Source of the DNA: Bernardetia sp. | GTDB lineage: Bacteria; Bacteroidota; Bacteroidia; Cytophagales; Bernardetiaceae | Assembly: GCA_020630575.1 (NCBI GenBank) | Contig: JAHDBD010000002.1 | Coordinates: 285,054-349,053, forward strand | DNA: 64,000 bases | Direction of reading: 5' to 3' | Shown: positions 1 to 9,054 of the stretch, in pieces | Layout: each line of letters opens with the position of its first letter | Position numbering within the stretch: position 1 is the stretch's first letter | Notes under the pieces: model-generated | What the model was told of the DNA's origin: nothing | The model's input: only the letters and a program-made list of their open reading frames with translations | Databases searched by the model: none | Made by a program: the position numbers and the translations under genes

Positions 1-3000
1 ATGTTATTATTAATGATAACACTGACCCTATTATTCCTACATTAACAGATATAAACGAACAATGTAGTGCAACTCCTACAGCTCCAACAACAACTGATAA
101 TTGTGCAGGAACAATCACAGGAACAACAACAACAACTTTCCCTATCACAGCACAAGGCACAACCATAGTCACTTGGACATTTGATGATGGAAATGGAAAT
201 AGCGTAACTGCTGAACAAAATGTTATTATTAATGATAACACTGACCCTATTATTCCTACATTAACAGATATAAATGAACAATGTAGTGCAACTCCTACAG
301 CTCCAACGACAACTGATAATTGTGCAGGAACAATTATAGGAACAACAACAACTACTTTTCCTATCACAATACAAGGAACAACTATTGTTACGTGGAATTT
401 TGATGATGGGAATGGAAATAGCGTAACTGCTGAACAAAATGTTATTATTAATGATAACACTGACCCTATTATTCCTACATTAACAGATATAAATGAACAA
501 TGTAGTGCAACTCCTACAGCTCCAACGACAACTGATAATTGTGCAGGAACAATTATAGGAACAACAACAACTACTTTTCCTATCACAATACAAGGAACAA
601 CTATTGTTACGTGGAATTTTGATGATGGGAATGGAAATAGCGTAACTGCTGAACAAAATGTTATTATTAATGATAACACTGACCCTATTATTCCTACATT
701 AACAGATATAAACGAACAATGTAGTGCAACTCCTACAGCTCCAACAACAACTGATAATTGTGCAGGAACAATCACAGGAACAACAACAACAACTTTCCCT
801 ATCACAGCACAAGGCACAACCATAGTCACTTGGACATTTGATGATGGAAATGGAAATAGCGTAACTGCTGAACAAAATGTTATTATTGATGATACAACAC
901 CTCCTTTAGAAGTATCTTTATCAGATATAAATGAACAATGTATTTCTACGCCAGTTGCACCTACTACAACAGATAACTGTGCAGGAACAATTACAGGAAC
1001 AACATCAACTACTTTCCCTATTACAATACAAGGAATAACTATTGTTACTTGGACATTTGATGATGGAAATGGAAACTCTATCACAACAGACCAAAACATA
1101 ATTATTAATGATGTAACACCTCCTGTTTTCGCAACAATACCAGCAGGTTTTACAGTAGATACAGACCCACAAACTTGTTCAGCTTTTGGAGTTAATTTAG
1201 GAACTCCAACAGGAGCTGATAACTGTGGTACAGTTACATTTTCAAATGATGCTCCTAGTGAATTTACTATTGGCTCAACAGTAGTAACTTGGACAGCAGA
1301 CGATGGAAATGGAAATACAGCAATAGCTACCCAAACTATTACTGTTACAGATAATGAATTACCAATCACAACATCTATATCTAGCATAACTGTATCTCCA
1401 AACCAAGGTTGTACTTTTTATAATGAGAATAATCAGAATCCTTCTTATATTTCTGATGGAATAGCAAGTGATAATTGTGGTATTGATAATTATGAGTATA
1501 ACTTGACAGGGGCAACAGTAACTACTATTCCAGTTTTTACTTTAGAAGATTTAATATTTAATGAAGGAATAACCACTGTTACTTGGAGAGCAAAAGATAT
1601 AAATGGAAACTTCTCCTCACCAAGTGAGCAGTTTACAGTTACAGTTATAGATAATGCTCAACCACCTGTACTGACAGCAATGCGTGATTTCACAAGAAAT
1701 ACAGACCTAAACAATTGTTATTATACAAATAGAACAACAACAACTTCTAATCGTATTCCTGATGGAACAGCTACAGATAATTGTGGTGTTGCTTCATATC
1801 GTTACTTATTAAGTGGAGCAACCCTAGGAGATGTGTCTTCTTTAGAAGGTATTCGCTTTAATCAAGGAATTACAGATGTAACTTGGACAGCCACAGATAG
1901 AAATGGCAATACTTCTGCCCCTAATCAATTCACAATTACTATTATTGACAATAGAGACCCTTCTATCCAAGCTCCTCAAGATATTACAAAACTAACCAAT
2001 CTCTATGGATGTACATCTACTAGAGACAGTTTAGATATAGGTACTCCACTAGCTTCTGATAACTGCTTATTTAGAGTTTTCAATAATGCACCAGCAGAAT
2101 TTCCTCTTGGAGAAACCATCGTCACTTGGACTGCCATAGATTCAGCAGGAAATACAGCTACTGATGAGCAAGTCGTTACCATTGAAGAACAATATTATGT
2201 TACTCCTAGTGATTCACTTATTTTGGTTCAGATGTATAATGAAATGGGAGGAGCATCTTGGAATAATCCTTGGGATTTGAATACACCTGTTTCTACTTGG
2301 AATGGCATAAGTGTTCGTTGTGGAGAAGTTGCTTCTATCAATTTATTTAGTAATAATCTAACAGGAACTCTTCCGTATTCTGTTCTTAATTTAGCCAGAA
2401 GAACAAATACTGATTTCTCATTAAACATCAAAGGAAATAGACTTAGTTTCGAATCAGCAGAAGATTTTGTTGGAGCTATTCCAAACTTTACCTATTCACC
2501 ACAAGCTAAAATTTATGCCCCTCGTACTGAAATTGTTGGACAGACTGAGTCTATTACATTCAATTCACAAACTCAAGGAAACTTCAATACTTATCAATGG
2601 TATAAAGATGAAAATCCTATTGCTGGAGCTACAAATTGGGAATATACGATCCCAAGTGCCCTTCCATCAGATGCAGGTATTTATACGTGTAAAGTAAGCA
2701 ATACAGTAGCTACTCAACTTATATTAGAAAGAAATCCAATTAACTTACAAATAGAGGGATTTGTAGAGCCTACAGATTCACTTGCTTTAGTACAGCTTTT
2801 CTTAGATACAGGAGGAGAAACTTCTTGGACACAAACTTGGGATTTGACCCAACCTGTTTCTACTTGGGAAGGAGTTACTCTTTCTGGAAGCAAAATAACA
2901 GAGTTAGATTTATCTTCCCGTAACTTGATAGGCACATTACCAGATGTATTTGATGAAGAGTTATTCTCTGAACTGCGTTATTTAAGTTTCTTTGATAATA

Positions 3001-4562
3001 AATTGGAAGGACAAATTCCTGCCTCTATTGGAAATATTACTACACTAACTTATTTAGACTTAGATAAAAATAACTTTGAAGGAAGTGTTCCAGTTTCGTT
3101 TGGTAATCTTATCAATCTACAAGCTCTTTGGTTGTCTAGAAATAACTTAACTAGTATTCCAGAAGAAATTGGAAATATGAGTAATTTGAGAACACTTTAT
3201 CTCAATGATAATCAGTTTGCAGAACTTCCTCAAACAATAAAAAATCTAAGAGAATTAAATGTTTTGAATGTTAGTGATAATCAACTCAAAGAATTACCAA
3301 GTTCAATTACAAATCTCACAAAACTAATTGCATTTTATGCTAATCGAAACTATATTAGAACTATTCCAACAGATGTACAAAGTCTAGTTAGTTTAGTAAC
3401 ATTTGAAATAAATACAAATCACCTGTCTTCTTTACCAAGTGGATTTTTACAACTTAACAATCTATCTGAATTTAGAGTTTCTGAAAATGAATTAGAGTTT
3501 GATGATTTATTGCCTTATTCAAATCAAAATTATTCTACCTTTGAATATGCACCACAAGCTCCTATTAATCAAGAAGAAAATATTTTGGCTATTCTTAATT
3601 CATCTCTTTCTTTTGTAGTAGAAACACAAGGAAGTGGAAATAATTATCAATGGTTTAAGAATGGAAATTCTATTGCAGCAACTCAAAATCTAACTCTAAA
3701 TAGAATTAGTAATAATTATGTAGGGATTTATACTGCACAAGTTACCAATTCAAGTTTACCTGATTTGACTTTACAACGTCGTTCTATTACTCTGAATGTG
3801 GAATGTCAAGCAGGACTAAATTTTGAAATTAAACAACCTGTTCAAACTGTATTTTGTGAATCTCAACCTTTTGGTCTAAAGTTAGAAATCGCTACTCAAT
3901 TCACAGATGCTCAAAAAATTACTTGGAGAAAAGAGGGTGTTATCTTAGCTTTTGCAAATGAAAGCTCATATACTGTTACAAATGCAGGAACATATACAGC
4001 AGAAGTTTTGACAGCAAATGGTTGTACAGCACTTTCAAATTCTGTAGAAATTACTGTTCTTCCTCAACCTGAAATTAGTATTGATTTAGTCAATGAAGAA
4101 ATACTGACCAGTACATTAAATAGTCAAGAAACAGTTACTTATCAGTGGTTGAAAGATGGAGTTCCAATCGAAAATGCCTTTGAAAGCACCTACAAGCCAA
4201 TAGAAACAGCAGAATATAGCTTACTTGTTTCGACAGAGACAGGTTGTAGTTCAATTTCTGAAACAATTATTTTCACAAAAACAATTACAGCCATAGAAGA
4301 ACAAAAAGAGTTACAAAATTTAGAAATCTTTCCTAATCCAAATAATGGCAATTTTTTTATAGATTTTGGAACAGTTTCTCCAAATGGAAAACCTACTTTT
4401 ATCTTAATTGACGCAATTGGTAGAAAAGTAGTACTCAAAACAGAACAAATTTCTTCTTCTCGTTATAAAGTCAAGACAACTAATCTTACAGGTGGAATGT
4501 ATCATCTGCAAATTCAAACAAAAGATGGGTTGGCTTTCCGTAAGTTTATAATAGAAGAATAG
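1..4562 (+). CDS. Giant secreted adhesin: HYR repeats, LRR, Ig-like domains, T9SS tail (5' end outside window)
   Basis: The frame is open from base 3 to the TAG at 4560-4562 (1,519 visible codons); the true start lies upstream. An apparent start at 1503 is only an in-frame TTG leucine. Bases 3 to about 2190 encode HYR (hyalin repeat) domains of about 73 residues with paired cysteines (NEQC...DNC) and the VTWTxxDGNGN signature; the first four are nearly identical. Two copies of an LRR cap (SDSLxLVQ...PVSTWxGV...GTLP) follow at about 2205 and 2770, each followed by an Ig-like segment, with leucine-rich repeats at about 2890-3510. From about 4312 it ends in a T9SS type A sorting domain (IFPNPNNGNF). 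HYR and LRR modules imply surface adhesion, and export through the outer membrane by T9SS is inferred from the tail. The ligand is unknown. Confidence 0.9.
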   Translation, partial: VIINDNTDPIIPTLTDINEQCSATPTAPTTTDNCAGTITGTTTTTFPITAQGTTIVTWTFDDGNGNSVTAEQNVIINDNTDPIIPTLTDINEQCSATPTAPTTTDNCAGTIIGTTTTTFPITIQGTTIVTWNFDDGNGNSVTAEQNVIINDNTDPIIPTLTDINEQCSATPTAPTTTDNCAGTIIGTTTTTFPITIQGTTIVTWNFDDGNGNSVTAEQNVIINDNTDPIIPTLTDINEQCSATPTAPTTTDNCAGTITGTTTTTFPITAQGTTIVTWTFDDGNGNSVTAEQNVIIDDTTPPLEVSLSDINEQCISTPVAPTTTDNCAGTITGTTSTTFPITIQGITIVTWTFDDGNGNSITTDQNIIINDVTPPVFATIPAGFTVDTDPQTCSAFGVNLGTPTGADNCGTVTFSNDAPSEFTIGSTVVTWTADDGNGNTAIATQTITVTDNELPITTSISSITVSPNQGCTFYNENNQNPSYISDGIASDNCGIDNYEYNLTGATVTTIPVFTLEDLIFNEGITTVTWRAKDINGNFSSPSEQFTVTVIDNAQPPVLTAMRDFTRNTDLNNCYYTNRTTTTSNRIPDGTATDNCGVASYRYLLSGATLGDVSSLEGIRFNQGITDVTWTATDRNGNTSAPNQFTITIIDNRDPSIQAPQDITKLTNLYGCTSTRDSLDIGTPLASDNCLFRVFNNAPAEFPLGETIVTWTAIDSAGNTATDEQVVTIEEQYYVTPSDSLILVQMYNEMGGASWNNPWDLNTPVSTWNGISVRCGEVASINLFSNNLTGTLPYSVLNLARRTNTDFSLNIKGNRLSFESAEDFVGAIPNFTYSPQAKIYAPRTEIVGQTESITFNSQTQGNFNTYQWYKDENPIAGATNWEYTIPSALPSDAGIYTCKVSNTVATQLILERNPINLQIEGFVEPTDSLALVQLFLDTGGETSWTQTWDLTQPVSTWEGVTLSGSKITELDLSSRNLIGTLPDVFDEELFSELRYLSFFDNKLEGQIPASIGNITTLTYLDLDKNNFEGSVPVSFGNLINLQALWLSRNNLTSIPEEIGNMSNLRTLYLNDNQFAELPQTIKNLRELNVLNVSDNQLKELPSSITNLTKLIAFYANRNYIRTIPTDVQSLVSLVTFEINTNHLSSLPSGFLQLNNLSEFRVSENELEFDDLLPYSNQNYSTFEYAPQAPINQEENILAILNSSLSFVVETQGSGNNYQWFKNGNSIAATQNLTLNRISNNYVGIYTAQVTNSSLPDLTLQRRSITLNVECQAGLNFEIKQPVQTVFCESQPFGLKLEIATQFTDAQKITWRKEGVILAFANESSYTVTNAGTYTAEVLTANGCTALSNSVEITVLPQPEISIDLVNEEILTSTLNSQETVTYQWLKDGVPIENAFESTYKPIETAEYSLLVSTETGCSSISETIIFTKTITAIEEQKELQNLEIFPNPNNGNFFIDFGTVSPNGKPTFILIDAIGRKVVLKTEQISSSRYKVKTTNLTGGMYHLQIQTKDGLAFRKFIIEE
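3..878 (+). repeat. Four tandem 219-bp HYR-coding repeats in A-B-B-A order
   Basis: Units begin at 3, 222, 441 and 660, with exactly 219 bp (73 codons) spacing. By reading, units 1 and 4 are identical to each other and units 2 and 3 are identical to each other, while A and B differ at scattered silent and replacement sites. A fifth, more diverged unit begins at 879. The array runs off the left edge of the window. Confidence 0.9.
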
Positions 4563-4588
4563 AAAATTATTTTATAACTCTTCACGCA

Positions 4589-4626
4589 AAAAACTCCTTT
4601 ATTCTTTAAAAAATAAAGGAGTTTTT
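4589..4626. terminator. Bidirectional intrinsic terminator
   Basis: Perfect 14-bp inverted repeat (4589-4602 with 4613-4626) containing ACTCCTTTAT/ATAAAGGAGT, with A-run and T-run flanks. It lies between the convergent adhesin and AlbA_2 genes and can serve both. Confidence 0.85.
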
Positions 4627-4654
4627 AATTTAAGATTGGATATACTTTATTTTG

Positions 4655-5335
4655 TTAGGCTTTAAATCCAACTCTTCCATGTACAAAAAAATCATAGCCC
4701 CCTTCTTGTGGCTTTACTTCTATGATATTTGCAAGGGTCATATTTACCAAAATCGTTGAGGCTTCTTCTTGTGAAATATTGACTAAGTTGGCATATTCTT
4801 CTAAATTAATGCGCTTATGAGAACCTAAATATTGCAAAAGCATTCTTTCATGTTGTCCATATTGTAACAAGACATCTTTTTCATTTGCTCGGGCTTTCAT
4901 AATTTTACGCATTTCTTTACTTGCTTGTGCGCTTTTATCTGCAATCCGTACGTACGCCTTTCCTACTCGGGTATTTTTTTTGTACAATAAATAAATAGGT
5001 CGGTTTGGATGTGGCTCAAAATCAAAAACAACTACTTCGCAACCACTTGTATAAGGAACTGGAACTCTATAAATTGTATAAGTAACAGCAGGCTTACAAA
5101 AATCTTCCATTGCTTTTTCCATCATATAAATAGCTTCATCAGGATATTTTAGCCCTGGAATAAGTCCATCATCTGAAACGCCAATACATAACTTTCCTCC
5201 ATCAGTATTTACAAAAGCGACTACTTCACGCAATATTTTTTGAGGATAATATACTTTTCGTTTAAACTCTATATGCAAGCCTTCTCCTTCTGCAACCAAT
5301 TTTTTAAGGTCTTTGTATCTCATCGTATGTGTCAT
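4655..5335 (-). CDS. AlbA_2 (Schlafen-type) domain protein with C-terminal winged-helix-like region
   Basis: 226 residues. Residues about 10-130 match the AlbA_2/Schlafen-AlbA domain: EGEGLHIEFKRK, then VVAFVNTDGGKLCIGVSDDG, the usual E-F-K and NTxGGxLxIGVxDDG motifs of this putative nucleic-acid-binding fold. The C-terminal part (HERMLLQYLGSHKRINLEEYANLVN) looks like a winged helix, as in RecG-like AlbA_2 proteins. It has no signal peptide, so it is cytoplasmic. It stands alone, convergent with the adhesin gene. A role in transcription or RNA binding is possible, but family members are poorly characterised; the domain call is firm and the function is not. Confidence 0.8.
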   Translation of the reverse strand: MTHTMRYKDLKKLVAEGEGLHIEFKRKVYYPQKILREVVAFVNTDGGKLCIGVSDDGLIPGLKYPDEAIYMMEKAMEDFCKPAVTYTIYRVPVPYTSGCEVVVFDFEPHPNRPIYLLYKKNTRVGKAYVRIADKSAQASKEMRKIMKARANEKDVLLQYGQHERMLLQYLGSHKRINLEEYANLVNISQEEASTILVNMTLANIIEVKPQEGGYDFFVHGRVGFKA

Positions 5336-5546
5336 GGCAACTTGTATTTTAGTGTGGATAAAAGAATACTACAGAAAATAAAATTTGTACACAATCTTTA
5401 AATATGAATCTTTAAAAGACTAATTTTTATGTTTCAAATTAATTTTAATTGTACTATTCACTAAAAAAATAAAGGGGGAAAGGACAAACAAAGTTCCTTT
5501 TGATTTTATTTTCTTGATAAAATCAGTCATTCTTTACTTATACTTA

Positions 5547-6107
5547 TCAATGTTCTTGGTCGACAATATAAATTCCTGCTAAATGTCGTCCATAATTATC
5601 ATAGTCTAAACCATAACCAACCACAAAGTGATTAGGAATAGAAAAAGCTACGTATTTAGGAGAAATATCAAATTTGAGTGCACTAGGTTTGAAAAGACAA
5701 GTAGCAATTTCTATACTAGCAGGCTTGTGAGAAGAAAGTTCTTTCAAAAGTTTGTCCATGGTAGTACCTGTATCAACAATATCTTCCACAACAATCAAAT
5801 GACGATCTTTCAATTCTTCATTTAGTCCCTGAATTCCTAGTAAGTCTTTAGCATTATTAGAGGATTTATCTTTTACATAAGAAGAATATTTTAAAAAAGA
5901 TACTTGGCAAACCGTATCCATCGAACGAACTAAATCAGCTGCAAAAACAAAAGAACCATTCAAAATACATAACAAAAGTGGTTTTTTGTCTGCATAATCA
6001 GTTGCAATTTGTTTTCCTAATTCCTGTACACGTTGATGCATTTGCTGCTCTGACAAATAGGGTACAAAATATTTGTCTTGAATAAGTAAGCGTGGGGTAG
6101 ATTTCAT
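5547..6107 (-). CDS. hpt: Hypoxanthine phosphoribosyltransferase
   Basis: 186 residues, the usual length. The PRPP-binding signature VVEDIVDTGTTMDKL lies at about residues 106-120 and the early loop CILNGSFVFAADL at 48-59. It converts hypoxanthine or guanine plus PRPP to IMP or GMP (purine salvage, cytosol). The ATG at 6107 is preceded by AT-rich DNA without a Shine-Dalgarno site, as usual in this phylum. A terminator for the upstream gene at 6185-6209 suggests independent transcription. Confidence 0.95.
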   Translation of the reverse strand: MKSTPRLLIQDKYFVPYLSEQQMHQRVQELGKQIATDYADKKPLLLCILNGSFVFAADLVRSMDTVCQVSFLKYSSYVKDKSSNNAKDLLGIQGLNEELKDRHLIVVEDIVDTGTTMDKLLKELSSHKPASIEIATCLFKPSALKFDISPKYVAFSIPNHFVVGYGLDYDNYGRHLAGIYIVDQEH

Positions 6108-6184
6108 AGTTAATAAAACTACAAATTTTGTACATTGTTTTGAATAGTGTCAGAAATTTCTCTAAGAAAAAAAGACAAAAAAAA

Positions 6185-6209
6185 ACCGAACATTCTAATA
6201 ATGTTCGGT
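6185..6209 (-). terminator. Intrinsic terminator, minus strand
   Basis: ACCGAACATT (6185-6194) pairs with AATGTTCGGT (6200-6209) across a 5-base loop. The A-run just to its left becomes a U-run on the minus strand. It terminates the 6300-6737 gene. Confidence 0.85.
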
Positions 6210-6299
6210 CATCAGGTATAAATAAATATCATATTCTTTATAGTTATATTAATAACAGAAACTTATAAAATCAAAACTCATAAAAAGATAGAATCTTTA

Positions 6300-6737
6300 C
6301 TAAGGATTTTGAATTGTACTACTCTTTGTGTGGTTACTTCCAGAAACACGATTTTGTTTGTTTTTAGCAGCATCTTTTGCTTTCTGACAAATCAAACGCT
6401 CTTTTTTATTTTCTTGATCACAAGTTTTCTTAGTAGTTGGTTTTGTAGAGCTAGTAGTTTCTACACCTTCTTCATTAAAATTTGCATTATTATTTTGCAA
6501 TTCCATGTTTACATTCTGATTTATAATTTCAGAATCATGATGACGAATGGTGACTACCACTTCTGAAGATTGAATTGAAGATTCATCTATCTCATTATCT
6601 GATATCTGCGTATAACTGTTTTTTGATTTTTCTGAGCTTTCCCACAAGAAATTACTTTTGGCATCTATATTGAGAAATATAGTTTGTCCAATTGCTCCAA
6701 AAACAAGCAGGAAGAGAATAAATAGTTTTAATTTCAT
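6300..6737 (-). CDS. Hypothetical secreted protein, low complexity
   Basis: 145 residues, not recognised. A hydrophobic N-terminus (MKLKLFILFLLVFGAIGQTI) looks like an uncleaved anchor or signal peptide. The remainder is polar and rich in Ser, Asn, Glu and Lys, with a short basic segment with two cysteines at about residues 109-118 (CDQENKKERLIC) and many threonines. Most of the chain is probably disordered in the periplasm. It has its own terminator and a long AT-rich upstream region, so it is probably monocistronic. No function is suggested. Confidence 0.6.
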   Translation of the reverse strand: MKLKLFILFLLVFGAIGQTIFLNIDAKSNFLWESSEKSKNSYTQISDNEIDESSIQSSEVVVTIRHHDSEIINQNVNMELQNNNANFNEEGVETTSSTKPTTKKTCDQENKKERLICQKAKDAAKNKQNRVSGSNHTKSSTIQNP

Positions 6738-7270
6738 GATTGTAAATGTATTAAATAAAAAATCCTAATTTATAGTTTTGTGTGATATAACGACCTTATT
6801 TCTAGTCTTAGAATGTAAAAGTTTAACTAAAAATTAACTTTACTAAAGGCTTCTACTTATATAGACACTCTTTTTTAACAAACGTTGCATCTTATTGAAA
6901 AATAATTCAAAAAAAAACCTAAGAAAACAGGGATATTTAAAATTAAAAAATTCATATAAATGTCTTTTTTCTTTTTTTTTACAAAGTTACAACCATTTTT
7001 TCATAAAATAGGTAGCCTTTTTCATAAAAAACTTACAAATTTTAACAAAAAATTAATTAATTTTTAGTATATCGCTTCTTAAACTAAAGACGTAAAAAAA
7101 TAATCTTCCCCCTACACTTATTTTATTAAATTATGCAAATTTAATTGTACCTACAAGAATAACGAACGATGTATAGTATATTATCTTAAAAAAGAGAAAA
7201 ATGTTTAAGGTTTTATTAAAAGAATCTTAACATTTTTCAAAAAAAGCAAAAATTACGCTAAAACCTTGTT
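6738..7270. other. 533-bp intergenic region, very AT-rich
   Basis: I see no gene. It contains poly-T/poly-A tracts and one minus-strand TAnnTTTG box (6982-6989, TAACTTTG), which could be the promoter of the 6300-6737 gene with a leader of about 240 bases. No repeats shared with other gaps were found. Confidence 0.4.
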
Positions 7271-8098
7271 TTACAACTCTTTAAATGTCTCAAAAATAGC
7301 TGTATTCATGGCACAAAAAGGTGGATTTTCTAAATTTTCCTTATTATATTTTAAATCTGTATCTGTCTCTGCATTTAAAATTATTCCTCCTGCTGCTTTC
7401 AAAATTGCTTCTCCTGCTGCTGTATCCCACTCCATAGTTGTTCCGTTTCTATAATATAAATCGGCAATTCCTTCGGCAACTAGACAAAATTTGACTGAAC
7501 TTCCTTTCTTACGAATTTCTTTGACATTAAATTTATTCAAATAATTATTGTCTTTTGCTCCAGAATGCGAACGACTCTTAAAAGCAATTATTCCTTCTTC
7601 ATTTTTACGTTTACTCACCTTAATAGCTATTTTTTTAGCTTTTTCTAGTGTATTTTCTTGATTTAGCTCTTGTTTGTATGCTTCTTTGCCAAGCTCGCCC
7701 ACATACAAAATACCTGAAACTGGAACATAAATAATTCCTACAATTGGAACATTATTTTCTATTAAAGCAATATTTACTGTAAAGTTTCCATTTCTTTTTA
7801 CAAACTCTCTAGTTCCATCAAGTGGATCGACAAGCCAAAACTTGCTCCAGTTTTTGCGTTCTGAATAAGGTGTAATTTTTCCTTCTTCAGACAAAATAGG
7901 CAATCCCAAAGGTTTCAAATATTTTTCAATAATTTTGTTTGCATCCTTATCAGCAAGTGTCAGTGGCGACTTATCAGATTTATAGCTTACAATATTATCT
8001 GTTGTATAATCTGTATCATTTTCATTATCAAATTTATCATAAATTTCTTTTATGCGCTCGCCTGCTTTGACGGCTGCTTTTATCGCAATTTCTATCAT
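7271..8098 (-). CDS. cysQ: 3'(2'),5'-bisphosphate nucleotidase CysQ
   Basis: 275 residues of the inositol-monophosphatase superfamily. Metal-binding motifs are LSEEGK (E71), WLVDPLDGTREFV (D91, D94) and WDTAAGEAIL near residue 223. CysQ dephosphorylates PAP to AMP, relieving PAP inhibition in sulfate assimilation and sulfotransfer. Mg-dependent activity and a cytosolic or membrane-associated location are family knowledge. The gene lies upstream of hpt's neighbour but is separated by 533 bp, so no operon is implied. Its presence fits an organism with active sulfur metabolism (compare comA in this window). An inositol monophosphatase is the main alternative. Confidence 0.88.
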   Translation of the reverse strand: MIEIAIKAAVKAGERIKEIYDKFDNENDTDYTTDNIVSYKSDKSPLTLADKDANKIIEKYLKPLGLPILSEEGKITPYSERKNWSKFWLVDPLDGTREFVKRNGNFTVNIALIENNVPIVGIIYVPVSGILYVGELGKEAYKQELNQENTLEKAKKIAIKVSKRKNEEGIIAFKSRSHSGAKDNNYLNKFNVKEIRKKGSSVKFCLVAEGIADLYYRNGTTMEWDTAAGEAILKAAGGIILNAETDTDLKYNKENLENPPFCAMNTAIFETFKEL

Positions 8099-8207
8099 AA
8101 TTAGAGTTAGTTTAGAGTTAAGAACTAGAAAAAGAACTAGAAACTTGTTTAAGGCTAAAGAAAAATAGTGCTTTGGTACAAAGAATTAAAACCAATTTAT
8201 TGCACTC

Positions 8208-8915
8208 TTAAAAGCCCTTTTCTCCCAAAAGAGGCACAAAACGAAAACCTCCAAAGTTTTCTTGTTCTATAGTTTTTTCGTCTTTTTTGGTATAACGACA
8301 CATAATTTGGCTTTTACGGTTTCCAACAGGAACAACTATTTGTCCTCCTATATTCAACTGATTAAACCATTCTTTAAAGGCTTGAGGAGAATTTGGTGTA
8401 GCTGCTGTTACCAAAATCTTATCATAAGGCGCATTTTTAGAATATCCTTGTGAACCATCTCCACAAACTAAATTAACACTTTGAAAATCAAATACTTCTG
8501 AATAATGATATAAATTCTCTAAAGTATGCTTTGCTTTTTGATATAGATTTTCATGAAATTCTATACTTGTTATTTGCGCTTTTTTATTCTTACAAAGCTG
8601 TACCAAAATAGCTGTTTGATAAGCAGAACCTGTTCCTATTTCAAGAATTTTAAGTGTTTTATTTGGTTCAAATGCCTGTATGCCTAGAAGTTCACTTTGA
8701 TAAGCAACAGTATAAGGTTGAGAAATAGTTTGTCCTTCTCCAATAGAAAAAGCCTTATTTTGATAGGCGTGTTCTAAAAAAGCACTATCCATAAAAAAAT
8801 GCCTAGGAACAGTCAAGATAGCATTCAAAACAGCATCATTTTTTATTCCCATTTGAATAATTTCGTCAACAAGCTGTCTTCTTAATCCTTGATGTTTATA
8901 AGTATCTTTTTGCAT
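8208..8915 (-). CDS. pcm: Protein-L-isoaspartate O-methyltransferase
   Basis: 235 residues. The SAM-binding motif I is LKILEIGTGSAYQTAIL (about 87-103). The substrate-side motif IGEGQTISQPYTVAYQSELL (about 58-77) is diagnostic for the PCMT family, and the C-terminus has VPVGNRKSQIM. It methylates L-isoaspartyl residues in aged proteins, starting their repair, in the cytosol. A stem-forming dispersed repeat (9017-9043) lies just upstream, between it and the ABC gene. Confidence 0.92.
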   Translation of the reverse strand: MQKDTYKHQGLRRQLVDEIIQMGIKNDAVLNAILTVPRHFFMDSAFLEHAYQNKAFSIGEGQTISQPYTVAYQSELLGIQAFEPNKTLKILEIGTGSAYQTAILVQLCKNKKAQITSIEFHENLYQKAKHTLENLYHYSEVFDFQSVNLVCGDGSQGYSKNAPYDKILVTAATPNSPQAFKEWFNQLNIGGQIVVPVGNRKSQIMCRYTKKDEKTIEQENFGGFRFVPLLGEKGF

Positions 8916-9016
8916 TTTTTATTATCCTATTTTATTTTTCTGATATAGGAAAAACCTATCTTTTAGTTACACCAGTCTTCATTTCCTTATTTGATGCAAC
9001 GAAATTTGTAGCCTTA

Positions 9017-9043
9017 CCGTTGTTGGTGTCTCTAGTGACGAGA
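9017..9043. repeat. Dispersed REP-like repeat, family 1 (copy a)
   Basis: CCGTTGTTGGTGTCTC core followed by an imperfect reverse arm (GTGACGAG). Similar copies lie at 11494-11523, 15236-15266, 42839-42866 and 47649-47675, with a degenerate one at 35067-35102. All are at gene boundaries. Confidence 0.7.
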
Positions 9044-9054
9044 TAAAACAAGCT

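Noticed and set aside
3..878. CRISPR-like array
   Set aside because: The 219-bp repeats are contiguous coding HYR domains with no spacers.
1503..4562. Start of the first gene at the TTG at 1503
   Set aside because: The same frame is open to base 3 and encodes matching HYR repeats, so the TTG is an internal leucine codon.
4655..5335. Defence-system gene, from the Schlafen-like domain
   Set aside because: AlbA_2 is common in non-defence proteins, and no nuclease, retron or other defence gene is near.
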